A DNA stretch of 64,000 nt, taken from Cohnella mopanensis (GTDB lineage: Bacteria > Bacillota > Bacilli > Paenibacillales > Paenibacillaceae). Position 1 is the stretch's first letter, and each line of letters opens with the position of its first letter. The stretch is taken from the NCBI RefSeq assembly GCF_022352055.1, contig NZ_JAKRWM010000001.1, positions 496,001 to 560,000 of the forward strand, written 5' to 3'. The translations under genes and the position numbers were made by a program. The notes under the pieces are model-generated. The model saw nothing but the letters and a program-made list of their open reading frames with translations. It was not told the origin of the DNA and did no database searches. Shown piece after piece: positions 44,024 to 53,191 of the stretch.

Positions 44024-46507
44024 GTGAGCAGCCTACTTGAGCAGTTTTTACCGGCTTTTCTGGAGGAGGTCGTAGGCGACCGCTTCGGACGCTATTCTAA
44101 ATATATTATTCAGGACCGCGCGATTCCCGACGTACGCGATGGATTGAAGCCTGTTCAGCGGCGGATTCTGTACGCGATGTACGATTCGGGCAATACGCCG
44201 GACAAGCCGTACCGCAAGTCGGCCAAGACGGTCGGAGACGTCATGGGTAACTATCATCCTCACGGAGATTCTTCAATCTACGAAGGGATGGTCCGGATGG
44301 CCCAGCCATGGAAAATGGCGCATATGCTAGTCGACGGCCATGGCAACTGGGGCTCGATGGACGATGATCCGCCGGCGGCTATGCGTTACACGGAAGCAAG
44401 GTTATCTACGATCGCTATGGAATTATTGCGCGACATCGAGAAAAGGACCGTTCTTTTTAAGGACAATTTCGATAATACGACCAAAGAACCCGTTGTCCTT
44501 CCAGCTCGATATCCGAATTTACTTGTTAATGGAGTGTCGGGTATTTCGGCTGGTTTTGCCACGGAAATTCCTACGCATAATTTGCGCGAGATCATTGATG
44601 CTTGCGTAGCCTTGATGAGCAAACCGGATATGACCGTTCAAGAGTTGATGGAAATCGTCAAAGGGCCCGATTTTCCAACCGGTGGCTTGATCATGGGCGG
44701 GGATGGAATTCGCGAAGCCTACGAAACCGGCAAAGGGAAAATCTATATTCGCTCTAAAACCGCTATCGAAGACATGCGAGGCGGCAAGCAGCAAATCGTG
44801 ATCACGGAAATCCCTTACCAAATCGTCAAGTCCAAGCTCGTGAACGCCATCGATAACCTTCGTATGGAGAAAAAAGTCGAAGGGATCGCCGAAGTCAGGG
44901 ACGAGAGCGGGCGTAATGGACTCCGTATTGTCGTAGAACTGAAGAAAGACGTCGACGCCGAAGGCATCTTAGCCTTTTTGCTCAAGAAGACGGACCTTCA
45001 GACTGCCTACAACTTCAACATGGTCGCTATTGTAAACAAGGCGCCGCGGCAGCTTGGAATCAAACAGATTCTAGAAGCCTACGTCGAGCATCAGAAGGAA
45101 GTCGTCACGCATCGTACCCAGTATGATCTGGAGAAGGCCGAAGATCGCGCTCACGTCCTGGAAGGGCTCGTTAAAGCGTTGAATTTGCTGGATCAGATTA
45201 TCGAGACGATCAAAGCTTCGAAGAACCGGATGGATGCGCAGAACAATTTGGTTGCCAAATTCGGCTTCTCGGAGCGTCAAGCGGATGCGATCCTGACGTT
45301 GCAATTGTACCGTTTGACGAATTTGGAGATTACGCAGCTCGAGAAAGAGCACGCAGATACGCTGAAGAAGATCGCCCAATTGAGAGCGATCCTCGATAGT
45401 CCGCGCAAGCTGATGAATGTCATTAAGGATGAATTGACGGAAATTCGCGACAAGTACGGCATTGATCGTCGTTCCGTCATTCAGGGCGAAGTCGAAGAAA
45501 TTAAAGTGAACCTTGAGGTAACGGTTCCGGCGGAAGAAGTATTGATTACCTTAAGCCGCGAAGGGTACATCAAGCGGACCAGCTTGCTTTCCTTCACTCG
45601 TTCGGGAGGCGAGCTCGGCAGCGCGGGGGTTAAAGAGGGCGATATCATTCGCTGGAGCATGAACATGAATACGCTCGATCCGTTGCTGCTATTCACGCAG
45701 AAAGGTTATTACTTTTTGCTGCCGGTTCATCTCATTCCCGAGTTCAAGTGGAAGGATACCGGGACGGCTATCGTAAACCTGCTTCCGCTAGCGAAGGATG
45801 ATCGGATCGTCGGACTCATAACGGCTAAGTCGGCAGATCTAACGCCTTCAACTACGGAAGCTGCAACAGATGCTAATACGGCGCCTACGCTTGTGTTCGT
45901 CACCAAGCGCGGCCAAGTGAAGAGGACGCCGCTCGTCGATTATGCAACCTCGCGCAGCATGGCAATAGCCGCATGCAAAGTAGCGGACGGCGACGAGATC
46001 GTTAAGGTGTTCCGTTCCGACCAACCTGACGACCTTCTGCTTGTGACGGAACAAGGGATGAGCATTCGCTTTAACCTAGATGACGTCAGCTTGCAAGGCA
46101 GAGTCGCAGGTGGAGTTCGCGGAATCACGCTTAAAGATGGCGATCAATTGGCCGATGCGATTCCCGTCGCCGGCGATGAAGGAGAAATTCTCGTCTTATC
46201 CGATTACGGATATGCGAAGCGTTCACTTCTTCTCGATTATCCGCAACAAGGAAGAGGCGGCAAAGGCATTCAAACGTTTGAGTTCAAGGAAGGCAAACGC
46301 GTTCGTCCGAACGGTACGCGGCTGATTTCCGTATTCCATGTGAAAGAAGCGGTTAGCCTGCTCGCCTTAACAGCTAGTGGATCGGTTTCGGAGATCGTCT
46401 CCGAGAACGCACCGATAGATGATCGCAAAGGCCAAGGCAAGCTCATGACGGCCGTTGATCGTGGAGACGTTCTTACGGAAGCCTTCAGGAAGCCATTGAC
46501 CACATAA
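44024..46507 (+). CDS. parC: DNA topoisomerase IV subunit A
   Basis: 827 aa. The N-terminal breakage-reunion domain includes [22 protein letters not shown] and [12 protein letters not shown], whose tyrosine forms the covalent DNA link. A coiled-coil follows at about 370-480, and the beta-pinwheel C-terminal domain extends from about 500. The [22 protein letters not shown] start is ParC-like. The GTG at 44024 is preceded by AGGAGG at nine bases. It is cotranscribed with parE across the structured spacer. Confidence 0.95.
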   Translation: MSSLLEQFLPAFLEEVVGDRFGRYSKYIIQDRAIPDVRDGLKPVQRRILYAMYDSGNTPDKPYRKSAKTVGDVMGNYHPHGDSSIYEGMVRMAQPWKMAHMLVDGHGNWGSMDDDPPAAMRYTEARLSTIAMELLRDIEKRTVLFKDNFDNTTKEPVVLPARYPNLLVNGVSGISAGFATEIPTHNLREIIDACVALMSKPDMTVQELMEIVKGPDFPTGGLIMGGDGIREAYETGKGKIYIRSKTAIEDMRGGKQQIVITEIPYQIVKSKLVNAIDNLRMEKKVEGIAEVRDESGRNGLRIVVELKKDVDAEGILAFLLKKTDLQTAYNFNMVAIVNKAPRQLGIKQILEAYVEHQKEVVTHRTQYDLEKAEDRAHVLEGLVKALNLLDQIIETIKASKNRMDAQNNLVAKFGFSERQADAILTLQLYRLTNLEITQLEKEHADTLKKIAQLRAILDSPRKLMNVIKDELTEIRDKYGIDRRSVIQGEVEEIKVNLEVTVPAEEVLITLSREGYIKRTSLLSFTRSGGELGSAGVKEGDIIRWSMNMNTLDPLLLFTQKGYYFLLPVHLIPEFKWKDTGTAIVNLLPLAKDDRIVGLITAKSADLTPSTTEAATDANTAPTLVFVTKRGQVKRTPLVDYATSRSMAIAACKVADGDEIVKVFRSDQPDDLLLVTEQGMSIRFNLDDVSLQGRVAGGVRGITLKDGDQLADAIPVAGDEGEILVLSDYGYAKRSLLLDYPQQGRGGKGIQTFEFKEGKRVRPNGTRLISVFHVKEAVSLLALTASGSVSEIVSENAPIDDRKGQGKLMTAVDRGDVLTEAFRKPLTT

Positions 46508-46512
46508 TTGGT

Positions 46513-46689
46513 TCAGTCATAGGGCCCATCGTCGGGCTCGGTGCGGTCAATCCACCTCAATAAGAGATCCAACACGATCCACAATGGCACCGGTTCATTT
46601 AACCGTTCCAGCCATTGTGGATCTTCTATTAACCCGGCATCCTGCGCCATTTGGCCGATCATTTTGATTTTTTGATCCGAAGAGGTCAT
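46513..46689 (-). CDS. Small conserved-looking protein of 58 aa, unknown function
   Basis: Short frame with a strong GGAGGCG site seven bases before the ATG at 46689. The protein starts MTSSDQKIKMIGQ and ends in an acidic TEPDDGPYD tail; the middle (LERLNEPVPLWIVLDLLLRW) is hydrophobic and probably helical but does not look like a full membrane segment. It is convergent with parC, five bases from its stop, and divergent from the MarR gene. A 13-bp perfect inverted repeat lies inside the coding part. I recognise no family. It could be a spurious frame, but the start signal is convincing. Confidence 0.55.
   Translation of the reverse strand: MTSSDQKIKMIGQMAQDAGLIEDPQWLERLNEPVPLWIVLDLLLRWIDRTEPDDGPYD
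46576..46623. repeat. 13-bp perfect inverted repeat downstream of parC
   Basis: GATCCACAATGGC (46576-46588) and GCCATTGTGGATC (46611-46623) are exact inverted copies, with CGGTT/AACCG pairing inside. The hairpin lies 68 bases after the parC stop and within the 58-aa frame. It has only a weak T-rich tail (TTCTATT), so a terminator function for parC is possible but unproven. Confidence 0.7.
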
Positions 46690-46886
46690 CAAGTCTCGCC
46701 TCCTTGTTGCGCGCGTTTCTCCGCATTTACCTATATTTCGAAACTAGTATATGTCGCCAATTGTCGCAGCGTTCGCTTTTGTGGGGATTTATGTCGTAAA
46801 TATTTAATTGCGTTAATCTATCTTTCGACATAGGCTCTGAGTATAATAAAAGAGAAGGCAATGTTCGGGACGAAGGGAGCATACCT

Positions 46887-47393
46887 ATGGATAATGCGGC
46901 GGTTTTTGTGAAAAGTTGGACGAAGCTCACGAAGGATTGGAACGCGCAGATGGAAGCGGAGTTAGCTCCGCAATTAACGGCGGGACAGCTGGAAGTTCTT
47001 GAGTTGCTGCAGGTGCATGAACCGATGAAACCATCGGATTTGCTCCCTCATTTGGAAACGACGCCGGCGGCGATCACGACGTTACTTGATCGCATGGAGC
47101 GCGGAGGGTTGGTTGAGCGGAATAGGGACGAGGGCGACCGTCGGATCGTGTGGGTGACCATGACGGCTCTAGGGCGCTCGGAAGCGGAACGAGGCTTAAG
47201 CGTGCGCAGCGCGATCGTAAACCGATCGTTGGAGCAAGTATCGAGCCATAATCGGCAGCTTCTCGTTTATTTGATCAGCAAGGTAGCCGGTACAAGGGAG
47301 TCTGTCGCTAGCGGCGAACGGAAGGTTAACATAAGCGATTCGGACTCGGACAATCAGGATAACAACGTTGAGTCCTCAGCGATCTCATCATAG
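46887..47393 (+). CDS. MarR-family transcriptional regulator
   Basis: 168-aa winged-helix regulator. LTAGQLEVLELLQVHEPMKPSDLLPHLETTPAAITTLLDRMERGGLVER is the DNA-binding domain and NRDEGDRRIVWVTMTALG the wing. The C-terminal 25 residues are a Ser/Asp/Asn-rich tail not typical of the family. A TATAAT lies at 46842-46847, 40 bases before the ATG, with GAAGGGAG as ribosome-binding site. Target genes are not evident; the divergent 58-aa frame is a candidate. Confidence 0.92.
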   Translation: MDNAAVFVKSWTKLTKDWNAQMEAELAPQLTAGQLEVLELLQVHEPMKPSDLLPHLETTPAAITTLLDRMERGGLVERNRDEGDRRIVWVTMTALGRSEAERGLSVRSAIVNRSLEQVSSHNRQLLVYLISKVAGTRESVASGERKVNISDSDSDNQDNNVESSAISS

Positions 47394-47401
47394 GTACAAT
47401 G

Positions 47402-47434
47402 AACGCCCCTTGCGGTTTTGCGCAGGGGGCGTTT
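47402..47434. terminator. Hairpin between convergent MarR and capA-like genes
   Basis: AACGCCCC pairs with GGGGCGTT around a TGCG-rich loop; short T tracts flank it. It probably ends transcription from the MarR side and perhaps from the other side too. Confidence 0.7.
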
Positions 47435-47450
47435 CCAATTATGATTTCTA

Positions 47451-48746
47451 TTATGATTTCTTGTGAAGTTGCAAGAGATGTTTATTGATACCGGAGTACA
47501 GTTGTTTGATCTTCTTGTAATCTTGATCGGTTAAAGAGGGAATGTTTTTTGAGGCTAACGCGGTTCTCATCGGGATAACCGTATAATAACGTTTTTGATT
47601 TTTCCATAAGATGTGAACCCATGTAGGTTCTTTTATGATCTTGTCCATCTGGATCGAGGATGTTCCGTCGGGCTGTTCGGTTTTGACGATATGTATTCCG
47701 AAGATCAATCCGACGTCTTTCCAGTTGCCGGTCTGGTTCGAGATGAAGTTGCCAAGAGAGTATATCGCGATTCCCCGGCGCGATTGTCCGTCTTCGCTTT
47801 CGGAAGCGGGAACGACGATCTCCTCGTAGGGCTGAACAACGTGGGGGTGAGAGCCGAGGATAATGTCTGCGCCGGCTTTCACGAGACTATGCGCTAGCTT
47901 GGTTTGTTGTTCGTTGGGCATGCGTTGATATTCAACGCCAAAGTGCAAGGAAACGGTAACGACGTCAGCACCGGCTTCGCGGAGCCGTGAGATATCCTGC
48001 TCAATGACGTCGAGATCGATTAAATTAACGGCGAAGGAGCTGTCTGCCGGGATCGGAATACCATTCGTACCGTACGTATAGGCTAGGAAACCCATTCGTA
48101 TGCCGTTTCGATCCTCGATGACTAACCGCTGTTGATCGGCGGCGGAAGTAGATGTGCCAATCGGAATAAGTCCGGCTTTCCTCACGTTGGCAAGCGTTCT
48201 TTTTACGCCGGGAAAGGCCCGATCCATCGAATGGTTGTTGGCGGTAGATACGAGCTGAACACCTGCGTCGACTAACGCATCCGCTAACTCTTTCGGCGCA
48301 TTGAATCGCGGGTATCCGGTTATTTTCAAATCTTTGCCGGCGATCGGCATTTCCAGATTGCCGATGACCCAATCGCCTTGTTCTAAGATCGGTTTAACTT
48401 GAGTGAACCATGGCGTTAAGTCATAACTCTTCTTGGCTTGATTGTAGTAAGCCGGCAACTGCGGCATATGAACCATAATGTCGCCTATCGCGAGCAGGGT
48501 CGCTTCACTGCGAATGGGCTCGGATGAGTGGGAAGGTGATGCTCCCGGGCTCTCTGAAGCCGTCTGTGCGGGCGTAGAGGGGAAGTTCGAATAGGTTGCT
48601 GGTTGTGCAGAACTTAGCGTTGGCGAAGGGGAGAGGGACGGACTACTCGAACAAGCTGCTAGCATAATCGCTAGCAGCCCGATACAAGTTATGGAAATTA
48701 GTCGTTTTATAGGGTTCGCCCAGCTTGGAGAGAAGCTTCGAGGCAT
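47451..48746 (-). CDS. CapA/PgsA-like lipoprotein (poly-gamma-glutamate/capsule family metallophosphatase fold)
   Basis: 431-aa predicted lipoprotein. The signal region (about 15-32) ends in the LAAC lipobox, followed by a 45-residue Ser/Pro/Thr linker. The catalytic-like domain (about 80-390) has LLAIGDIMVHMPQ, VIGNLEMPIAG, STANNHSMDRAFPG, VSLHFGVEYQRMP and ILGSHPHVVQPYE, the motif ladder of the CapA family. The ATG at 48746 overlaps the stop of the methyltransferase gene by one base (TAATG); an upstream start at 48830 falls inside that gene. It is isolated from any capsule operon, so the true role is open. Confidence 0.88.
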   Translation of the reverse strand: MPRSFSPSWANPIKRLISITCIGLLAIMLAACSSSPSLSPSPTLSSAQPATYSNFPSTPAQTASESPGASPSHSSEPIRSEATLLAIGDIMVHMPQLPAYYNQAKKSYDLTPWFTQVKPILEQGDWVIGNLEMPIAGKDLKITGYPRFNAPKELADALVDAGVQLVSTANNHSMDRAFPGVKRTLANVRKAGLIPIGTSTSAADQQRLVIEDRNGIRMGFLAYTYGTNGIPIPADSSFAVNLIDLDVIEQDISRLREAGADVVTVSLHFGVEYQRMPNEQQTKLAHSLVKAGADIILGSHPHVVQPYEEIVVPASESEDGQSRRGIAIYSLGNFISNQTGNWKDVGLIFGIHIVKTEQPDGTSSIQMDKIIKEPTWVHILWKNQKRYYTVIPMRTALASKNIPSLTDQDYKKIKQLYSGINKHLLQLHKKS

Positions 48747-49618
48747 TATACTTCGCTCTCCCAACGCCCGTATATCCCACATGGCAACGTCATCCCGCTG
48801 CGAGTAATCGGCAGTCCGATTTCTCCACAATCCAGCTTGCCGCCGAATTTACGCCGAATGGATAAGTTAAGCAGGTTATTGAGTACGGTAGGGGATAACC
48901 CTGTCGTGTAAGAATTAACGAGAACGAACAATGGCTTCTCCGAGAGAATGCCCAGGCAAGATTCCAGGAACGGGAACAGGTTTTCCTCTAATTTCCACAT
49001 CTCGCCGTTCGGTCCGCGACCATATGACGGAGGGTCCATAATAATCGCTTCATATTGGCGGCCCCGGCGTTCTTCGCGTTGTACGAACTTGAATACGTCA
49101 TCCGTGATGTAACGTATAGGCGCGGAGCCGAGTCCAGATAGTTCAGCGTTCTCCTTGGCCCATTGGACCATGCCTTTGGCGGCATCCACGTGGCATACCT
49201 CGGCTCCTGCCGATGCAGCGGCGACGGTAGCTCCACCGGTGTAGGCGAACAGATTGAGCACGCGAATAGGGCGGTTAGCCTCGCGAATCTTGTTCATCAT
49301 CCAGCTCCAGTTGACCGCTTGCTCGGGGAACAAGCCCGTATGTTTAAAGCTGGTCGGCTTAATATGGAATTTCAAAGGGCCATAAGAGATATTCCATCTC
49401 TCGGGAAGGGCGCGTTTGTAAGTCCATTGGCCGCCGCCGCTGTGGCTGCGATGATAGTGGCCGTCCGCCTGTTTCCATTCCGAATTTTCGGATTTGAGCG
49501 GCCATATAATTTGCGGATCAGGCCGACGTAAAATGACATCGCCCCAACGTTCAAGCTTCTCGCCGTTACCGGTATCGAGTAATTCGTAATCTTGCCAATC
49601 TTGTGCCATTTGCATCAT
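48746..49618 (-). CDS. Class I SAM-dependent methyltransferase, RlmI/RlmK-like
   Basis: 290 aa. The SAM-binding motif I is VLNLFAYTGGATVAAASAGA with VDAAKGMVQWAKENAELSG (motif II), and IIMDPPSYGRGPNGEMW is the DPPxY-type motif IV. Length and motifs match COG1092-type methyltransferases acting on 23S rRNA, but the N-terminal PUA domain typical of RlmI is missing, so the exact target is uncertain. AGGAAG lies eight bases upstream of the ATG. It is coupled to the downstream CapA-like gene. Confidence 0.82.
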   Translation of the reverse strand: MMQMAQDWQDYELLDTGNGEKLERWGDVILRRPDPQIIWPLKSENSEWKQADGHYHRSHSGGGQWTYKRALPERWNISYGPLKFHIKPTSFKHTGLFPEQAVNWSWMMNKIREANRPIRVLNLFAYTGGATVAAASAGAEVCHVDAAKGMVQWAKENAELSGLGSAPIRYITDDVFKFVQREERRGRQYEAIIMDPPSYGRGPNGEMWKLEENLFPFLESCLGILSEKPLFVLVNSYTTGLSPTVLNNLLNLSIRRKFGGKLDCGEIGLPITRSGMTLPCGIYGRWESEV

Positions 49619-49639
49619 TGTTTAATCTTCCTTTTGTCG

Positions 49640-50383
49640 TCAAATAGGGTATTGGGGTAACGCCTCGTTGTTATTCGTCGGATTAAACCGGTATCCGAAT
49701 CCGCGAACGGTTTGTATCCAACGAGGCCGGGATGGATCCAATTCCATCTTCTTTCTCAGATTGCTGATGTGCACCATGAGCGTGCGCGTATCTCCCATAC
49801 TATCGGATTGCCATACGCGGCGATAAAGCTCCTCTAGCGGGAATACCCGATTCGGTTGCTTGGCGAGCACGCTTAAGAGCTCGAATTCCTTGGCGGAGAG
49901 AGAGAGGACTTCGCCCTCCAAACGCACCACAAGACTACGGAAATCGATTTCTAACCCAGGAAAACTCAGGTTGACGAGTTGATCGTCGATGCTTCTCTCG
50001 CGCGTTCTGCGTCTGCGGATATGCGCTTGAATTCTAGCCACGAGCTGGCTCGGGCTGAAAGGCTTCGTTATGTAGTCATCCCCGCCTTCGGACAATCCAC
50101 GGATGATATCCTGGTCCTCCGATTTGCAGCTAAGGAACAGGATCGGAACGTCCGCGCATACGCCTAGGCGCAGCTCGCGGCAAACTTCGATCCCATCCAC
50201 TCGCCCGAGATTCACGTCTAGCACGATAAGGTCGGGAACTAGAGATTCCGCAAGCTGTTTGGCATCGGCGCCGTTATCCGAAGTATGAACGGTAAATCCT
50301 TCTCGGGCTAAATACAAGGTAATCAGCTCGGTAATTTCTCTCTCGTCGTCAACAACAAGAATAGTAGCTTCCGAACTCTTCAT
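49640..50383 (-). CDS. OmpR/PhoB-type response regulator
   Basis: 247 aa. The receiver domain (about 7-120) has DDE at the N-terminus, the phospho-acceptor aspartate in LIVLDVN (about 56) and the KPF lysine. The C-terminal winged helix (about 145-237) has KEFELLSVLAKQPNRVFPLEELYRRVW and GDTRTLMVHISNLRKK. It is divergent from the sensor kinase gene 138 bases away, so the pair likely forms one system with divergent control. GGAGGG lies six bases before the ATG. Confidence 0.94.
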   Translation of the reverse strand: MKSSEATILVVDDEREITELITLYLAREGFTVHTSDNGADAKQLAESLVPDLIVLDVNLGRVDGIEVCRELRLGVCADVPILFLSCKSEDQDIIRGLSEGGDDYITKPFSPSQLVARIQAHIRRRRTRERSIDDQLVNLSFPGLEIDFRSLVVRLEGEVLSLSAKEFELLSVLAKQPNRVFPLEELYRRVWQSDSMGDTRTLMVHISNLRKKMELDPSRPRWIQTVRGFGYRFNPTNNNEALPQYPI

Positions 50384-50418
50384 TATTTTCCCTCCATATT
50401 GAAGAGTCTTGATGCCTT

Positions 50419-50448
50419 ATTATAACGAAAGCGTTGACGAGTAATCAA
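50419..50448 (-). promoter_or_regulatory. Probable promoter of the response regulator gene
   Basis: On the minus strand TTGATT (50448-50443) and TATAAT (50424-50419) are 18 bases apart. It overlaps the promoter of the divergent kinase gene. Confidence 0.5.
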
Positions 50449-50490
50449 TGCACCGTTACAATGACGTTCGAATGGTTGTTAGATCGAACG
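50434..50490 (+). promoter_or_regulatory. Probable promoter of the kinase gene with downstream dyad
   Basis: TTGACG (50434-50439) and TACAAT (50457-50462) are exactly 17 bases apart. CGTTCGA (50465-50471) and TCGAACG (50484-50490) form a dyad at the expected transcription start, a possible operator. Confidence 0.6.
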
Positions 50491-50521
50491 GATACAGTTG
50501 ATCTGGGGAGAGGGGTACGAC

Positions 50522-52624
50522 GTGTCCCGAAACACGGAATGGGCGTTCAAACGATGGAGTAAAAGCATGGCGGGCTTGCTGCTTCTAACCGCACTATGGG
50601 CAGTCCTAGGGGGTTGTTCGGCAGCGACGCAATCGACTAAACCAATCCCTAAAGCGGAGCAAGGCATTATCGATCTTACGGAGTGGTCGTGGGACGAGGA
50701 CGGTATCGTTCCATTGAACGGGCAGTGGGCATTCGTTTGGAACAATTCCATACGCGGAGAAAAGCGGGGCCCGAAAATCGGCGGTATAACTACCCTTACA
50801 GTTCCGGGAACTTGGGGCAACCTGAGGATGGGAAACGGAGAAGCTCTGAGGAATCAGGGGTACGGTATTTATCGATTGACGATAAACCACCAAATACAAG
50901 ATGAATTGTTAGCCGTCCGTGTCCCGAATATCGCTACCGCGTACGACTTGTCGATTAACGGCAAAGTCGTTATGTCTCGTGGGCGGGCCGATACGGATGA
51001 GCGGAAGGCTTTCCCTTATCAATTGCCGGCGATGGTGCATTTCACCGCGTCGGGTACTCAGACCGTGCTAGAGCTTGCCGTTGCCAATTACGATCATAGG
51101 GACGGCGGTATCCGGACGGAGATCATTATCGGCAACGCAAGCCAAATCCAGAAGCTGCAAATCCGGCATGCCGCGCAGGAACTGATCATATTAGGTTGTC
51201 TGATTATGATCGGATTTTATCACCTTGGCTTGTTCATACTTCGGCGCAAAGAGGTTGCAAACATCATGTTTGCCCTGCTTTGTTTTTTCGTAGGGCTAAG
51301 GATGGGGCTTATCGGAGAAGGCTTTATCGTGCAGTGGGTTAAAGGTATGGATTGGGGAACGGCTATCCGACTGGAATATCTATCCTTCATTATGGGGGGC
51401 TGGTCTGGATTTGCGTTCTTCCAAATCATCTATCCGATAGAAATCAAACGAGTTTGGTTTAAGCTGTCGAGCGGAATAGCGGCTCTGTTGATTCTAAGCG
51501 TGTTAGTCGTTCCGCCGATTCGCTTTACTTCTTGGGTAATGGGATATCAGATTTACATCCTATTGCTAAGCGCGATAGTGTTGGTGAGCTTGGTGCTGTC
51601 TTCGCTCCGAAGGCGGGAAGGGTCCAGGTTGGCGCTAATCGGGGTAGCAGGCCTCGTCATTACGATCGTGAATGACATCCTTTTCTATAACGGTTGGTGG
51701 CGTTCGATCGATCTGTTGCCGATAGGATTGTTGTTCCTTATCGTGATGAATTCCTTCATTATTTCTTTGAGATTTTCAAGAACCTATGACCGTGCCGAAC
51801 AGATGTCCGCGGAACTCATCGAATGGAATAATTCGCTCGAACAACGAATCTCGGATCGCACGGATGAGCTTCAGCATTCGTATCAGACATTGGAAGAAGC
51901 GAAGCTTGACCTCGAACGAATGGAACAATCCCGGGTTCAACTGGTCAGCAACATTTCCCATGACCTGAGAACCCCGATCACGTTGCTTCAAGGCTATCTG
52001 GAAGCGCTAAGGGACAATGTCATTTCCGAACCGACGCAACGGGAGAATACGATTAGATTGATGCTGTCGAAAGTAGAAGGTTTGAATTCGCTCATTCAGG
52101 ATTTGTTCGATCTTTCGGTTCTGGAAGCTAGGAGAGTCGACCTGGCGTTGGAGAAAATTCCGCTCCCAAGCTGGAAAGACAGAATAACGGAGCAGTATGG
52201 TTTGGAAATGGAATCGAGAGGGATCGCTTTCGATTGCTCGTTAGCGACGGAATCCACGTTCGACGCGGCGGTCACGATCGATATACGCAGGATGGATCGG
52301 GTAATCGCCAACCTAGTATACAATGCGATCAAATATACGCCGAGAGGCGGGACGATTCGAATAACGATGCGCGACGATGCGGATGCATCCACAGTCGAAG
52401 TTCTCGTTACGGATAACGGAAGCGGAATCGAGCCCGATGATCTGCCTTATCTGTTCGACCGCTATTTCAAAAACGAGAAATCACGCAGTTCCGCATCGTC
52501 GGGTAGCGGTTTAGGTTTAGCCATCTCCAAGGAAATCGTGGAAATGCATGGCGGGCAAATCAGCGCGTTAAACCCCCCGGAGGGTGGCAGCGTTTTCCGG
52601 ATCGTATTGCCTTTAACGAAATAA
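50522..52624 (+). CDS. Membrane sensor histidine kinase with 7TMR-DISM sensor
   Basis: 700-aa kinase. A signal/anchor with GGC lipobox-like end lies at about 15-33. A jelly-roll extracytoplasmic domain follows (about 45-215; LNGQWAFVW, VPGTWGN). Seven membrane helices lie at about 220-425 (7TMR-DISM type). A coiled coil (430-475) leads to HisKA with NISHDLRTPITLL (phospho-His) and an ATPase with NLVYNAIKYTP, DNGSGIEPDDL and GSGLGLAIS. The sugar-like jelly roll suggests sensing of a carbohydrate or cell-wall signal, which is inference. The GTG at 50522 has AGGGG seven bases upstream; the upstream frame to 50498 lacks a site. Confidence 0.9.
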   Translation: MSRNTEWAFKRWSKSMAGLLLLTALWAVLGGCSAATQSTKPIPKAEQGIIDLTEWSWDEDGIVPLNGQWAFVWNNSIRGEKRGPKIGGITTLTVPGTWGNLRMGNGEALRNQGYGIYRLTINHQIQDELLAVRVPNIATAYDLSINGKVVMSRGRADTDERKAFPYQLPAMVHFTASGTQTVLELAVANYDHRDGGIRTEIIIGNASQIQKLQIRHAAQELIILGCLIMIGFYHLGLFILRRKEVANIMFALLCFFVGLRMGLIGEGFIVQWVKGMDWGTAIRLEYLSFIMGGWSGFAFFQIIYPIEIKRVWFKLSSGIAALLILSVLVVPPIRFTSWVMGYQIYILLLSAIVLVSLVLSSLRRREGSRLALIGVAGLVITIVNDILFYNGWWRSIDLLPIGLLFLIVMNSFIISLRFSRTYDRAEQMSAELIEWNNSLEQRISDRTDELQHSYQTLEEAKLDLERMEQSRVQLVSNISHDLRTPITLLQGYLEALRDNVISEPTQRENTIRLMLSKVEGLNSLIQDLFDLSVLEARRVDLALEKIPLPSWKDRITEQYGLEMESRGIAFDCSLATESTFDAAVTIDIRRMDRVIANLVYNAIKYTPRGGTIRITMRDDADASTVEVLVTDNGSGIEPDDLPYLFDRYFKNEKSRSSASSGSGLGLAISKEIVEMHGGQISALNPPEGGSVFRIVLPLTK

Positions 52625-52634
52625 GGATAAGAGT

Positions 52635-52982
52635 CTATCCGCTATCGTTGACTCTGTGCTCTTGACGCATAAAGTCGGTAATCAAATTGATCGACTTCTT
52701 TCTTTGCTCATGATTCATGTGCTGAAATAGAGACAATATTTCCTTCGTATCAGGCGTCACGGATAGTTCGTTCTTTGCTTTGGATTGACTGCCGCCTATA
52801 ATGAAGTCTAACGACACGTCGAAATAGGCAGCGAGTTTAATGAGAGTGTCGTAAACCGGCTGTCTATTATTGATCTCGTAGTGACTGTATGCAGAGCGAG
52901 TTATCCCGATGTGGCGGGCTACTTCTTCCTGCGAAATTTTACGGCGAAGGCGCAGTTCTCGCAGACGTTCTCCCATATTCAT
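52635..52982 (-). CDS. XRE-family transcriptional repressor
   Basis: 115-aa protein. The helix-turn-helix covers about residues 4-62 (MGERLRELRLRRKISQEEVARHIGITRSAYSHYE). A short C-terminal part probably dimerises. The ATG at 52982 has AAGGAGA eight bases upstream; the frame runs back to 53078 but that part covers the promoter. The own promoter (TTGACA-17-TAAATT) has a 15-bp palindrome filling its spacer, and the divergent small gene has the same palindrome at its -10. The arrangement resembles phage or ICE repressors such as PBSX Xre, but no phage genes are nearby. Confidence 0.9.
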   Translation of the reverse strand: MNMGERLRELRLRRKISQEEVARHIGITRSAYSHYEINNRQPVYDTLIKLAAYFDVSLDFIIGGSQSKAKNELSVTPDTKEILSLFQHMNHEQRKKSINLITDFMRQEHRVNDSG

Positions 52983-53022
52983 ATTTAATATCTCCTTGAC
53001 ACCAGATAGAGTATCTAATAGT

Positions 53023-53051
53023 AATTTATGATACAAAATGTATCGTGTCAA
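53023..53051 (-). promoter_or_regulatory. XRE gene promoter with operator in the spacer
   Basis: On the minus strand TTGACA (53051-53046) and TAAATT (53028-53023) are 17 bases apart. The palindrome GATACAAAATGTATC (53030-53044) fills the spacer, so repressor binding should block RNA polymerase (autoregulation). Confidence 0.78.
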
Positions 53052-53157
53052 GGGGTTAGTAAACGTTTTCTCGTTCAAATCATGAATAAATTATTGAGAT
53101 TTACGTCGATATTAGGGTTGGCGTCTCTAAATAAGCGTGGTTATGTTGTAATATGAG

Positions 53158-53172
53158 GATACAATACGTATC
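53158..53172 (+). promoter_or_regulatory. Second copy of the GATAC-N5-GTATC operator
   Basis: GATACAATACGTATC has the same 15-bp arm structure as the operator in the XRE promoter. It contains a possible -10 TACAAT and lies 20 bases before the start of the small divergent gene. Confidence 0.65.
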
Positions 53173-53191
53173 TTTTTGGGAGGTGAATGTG

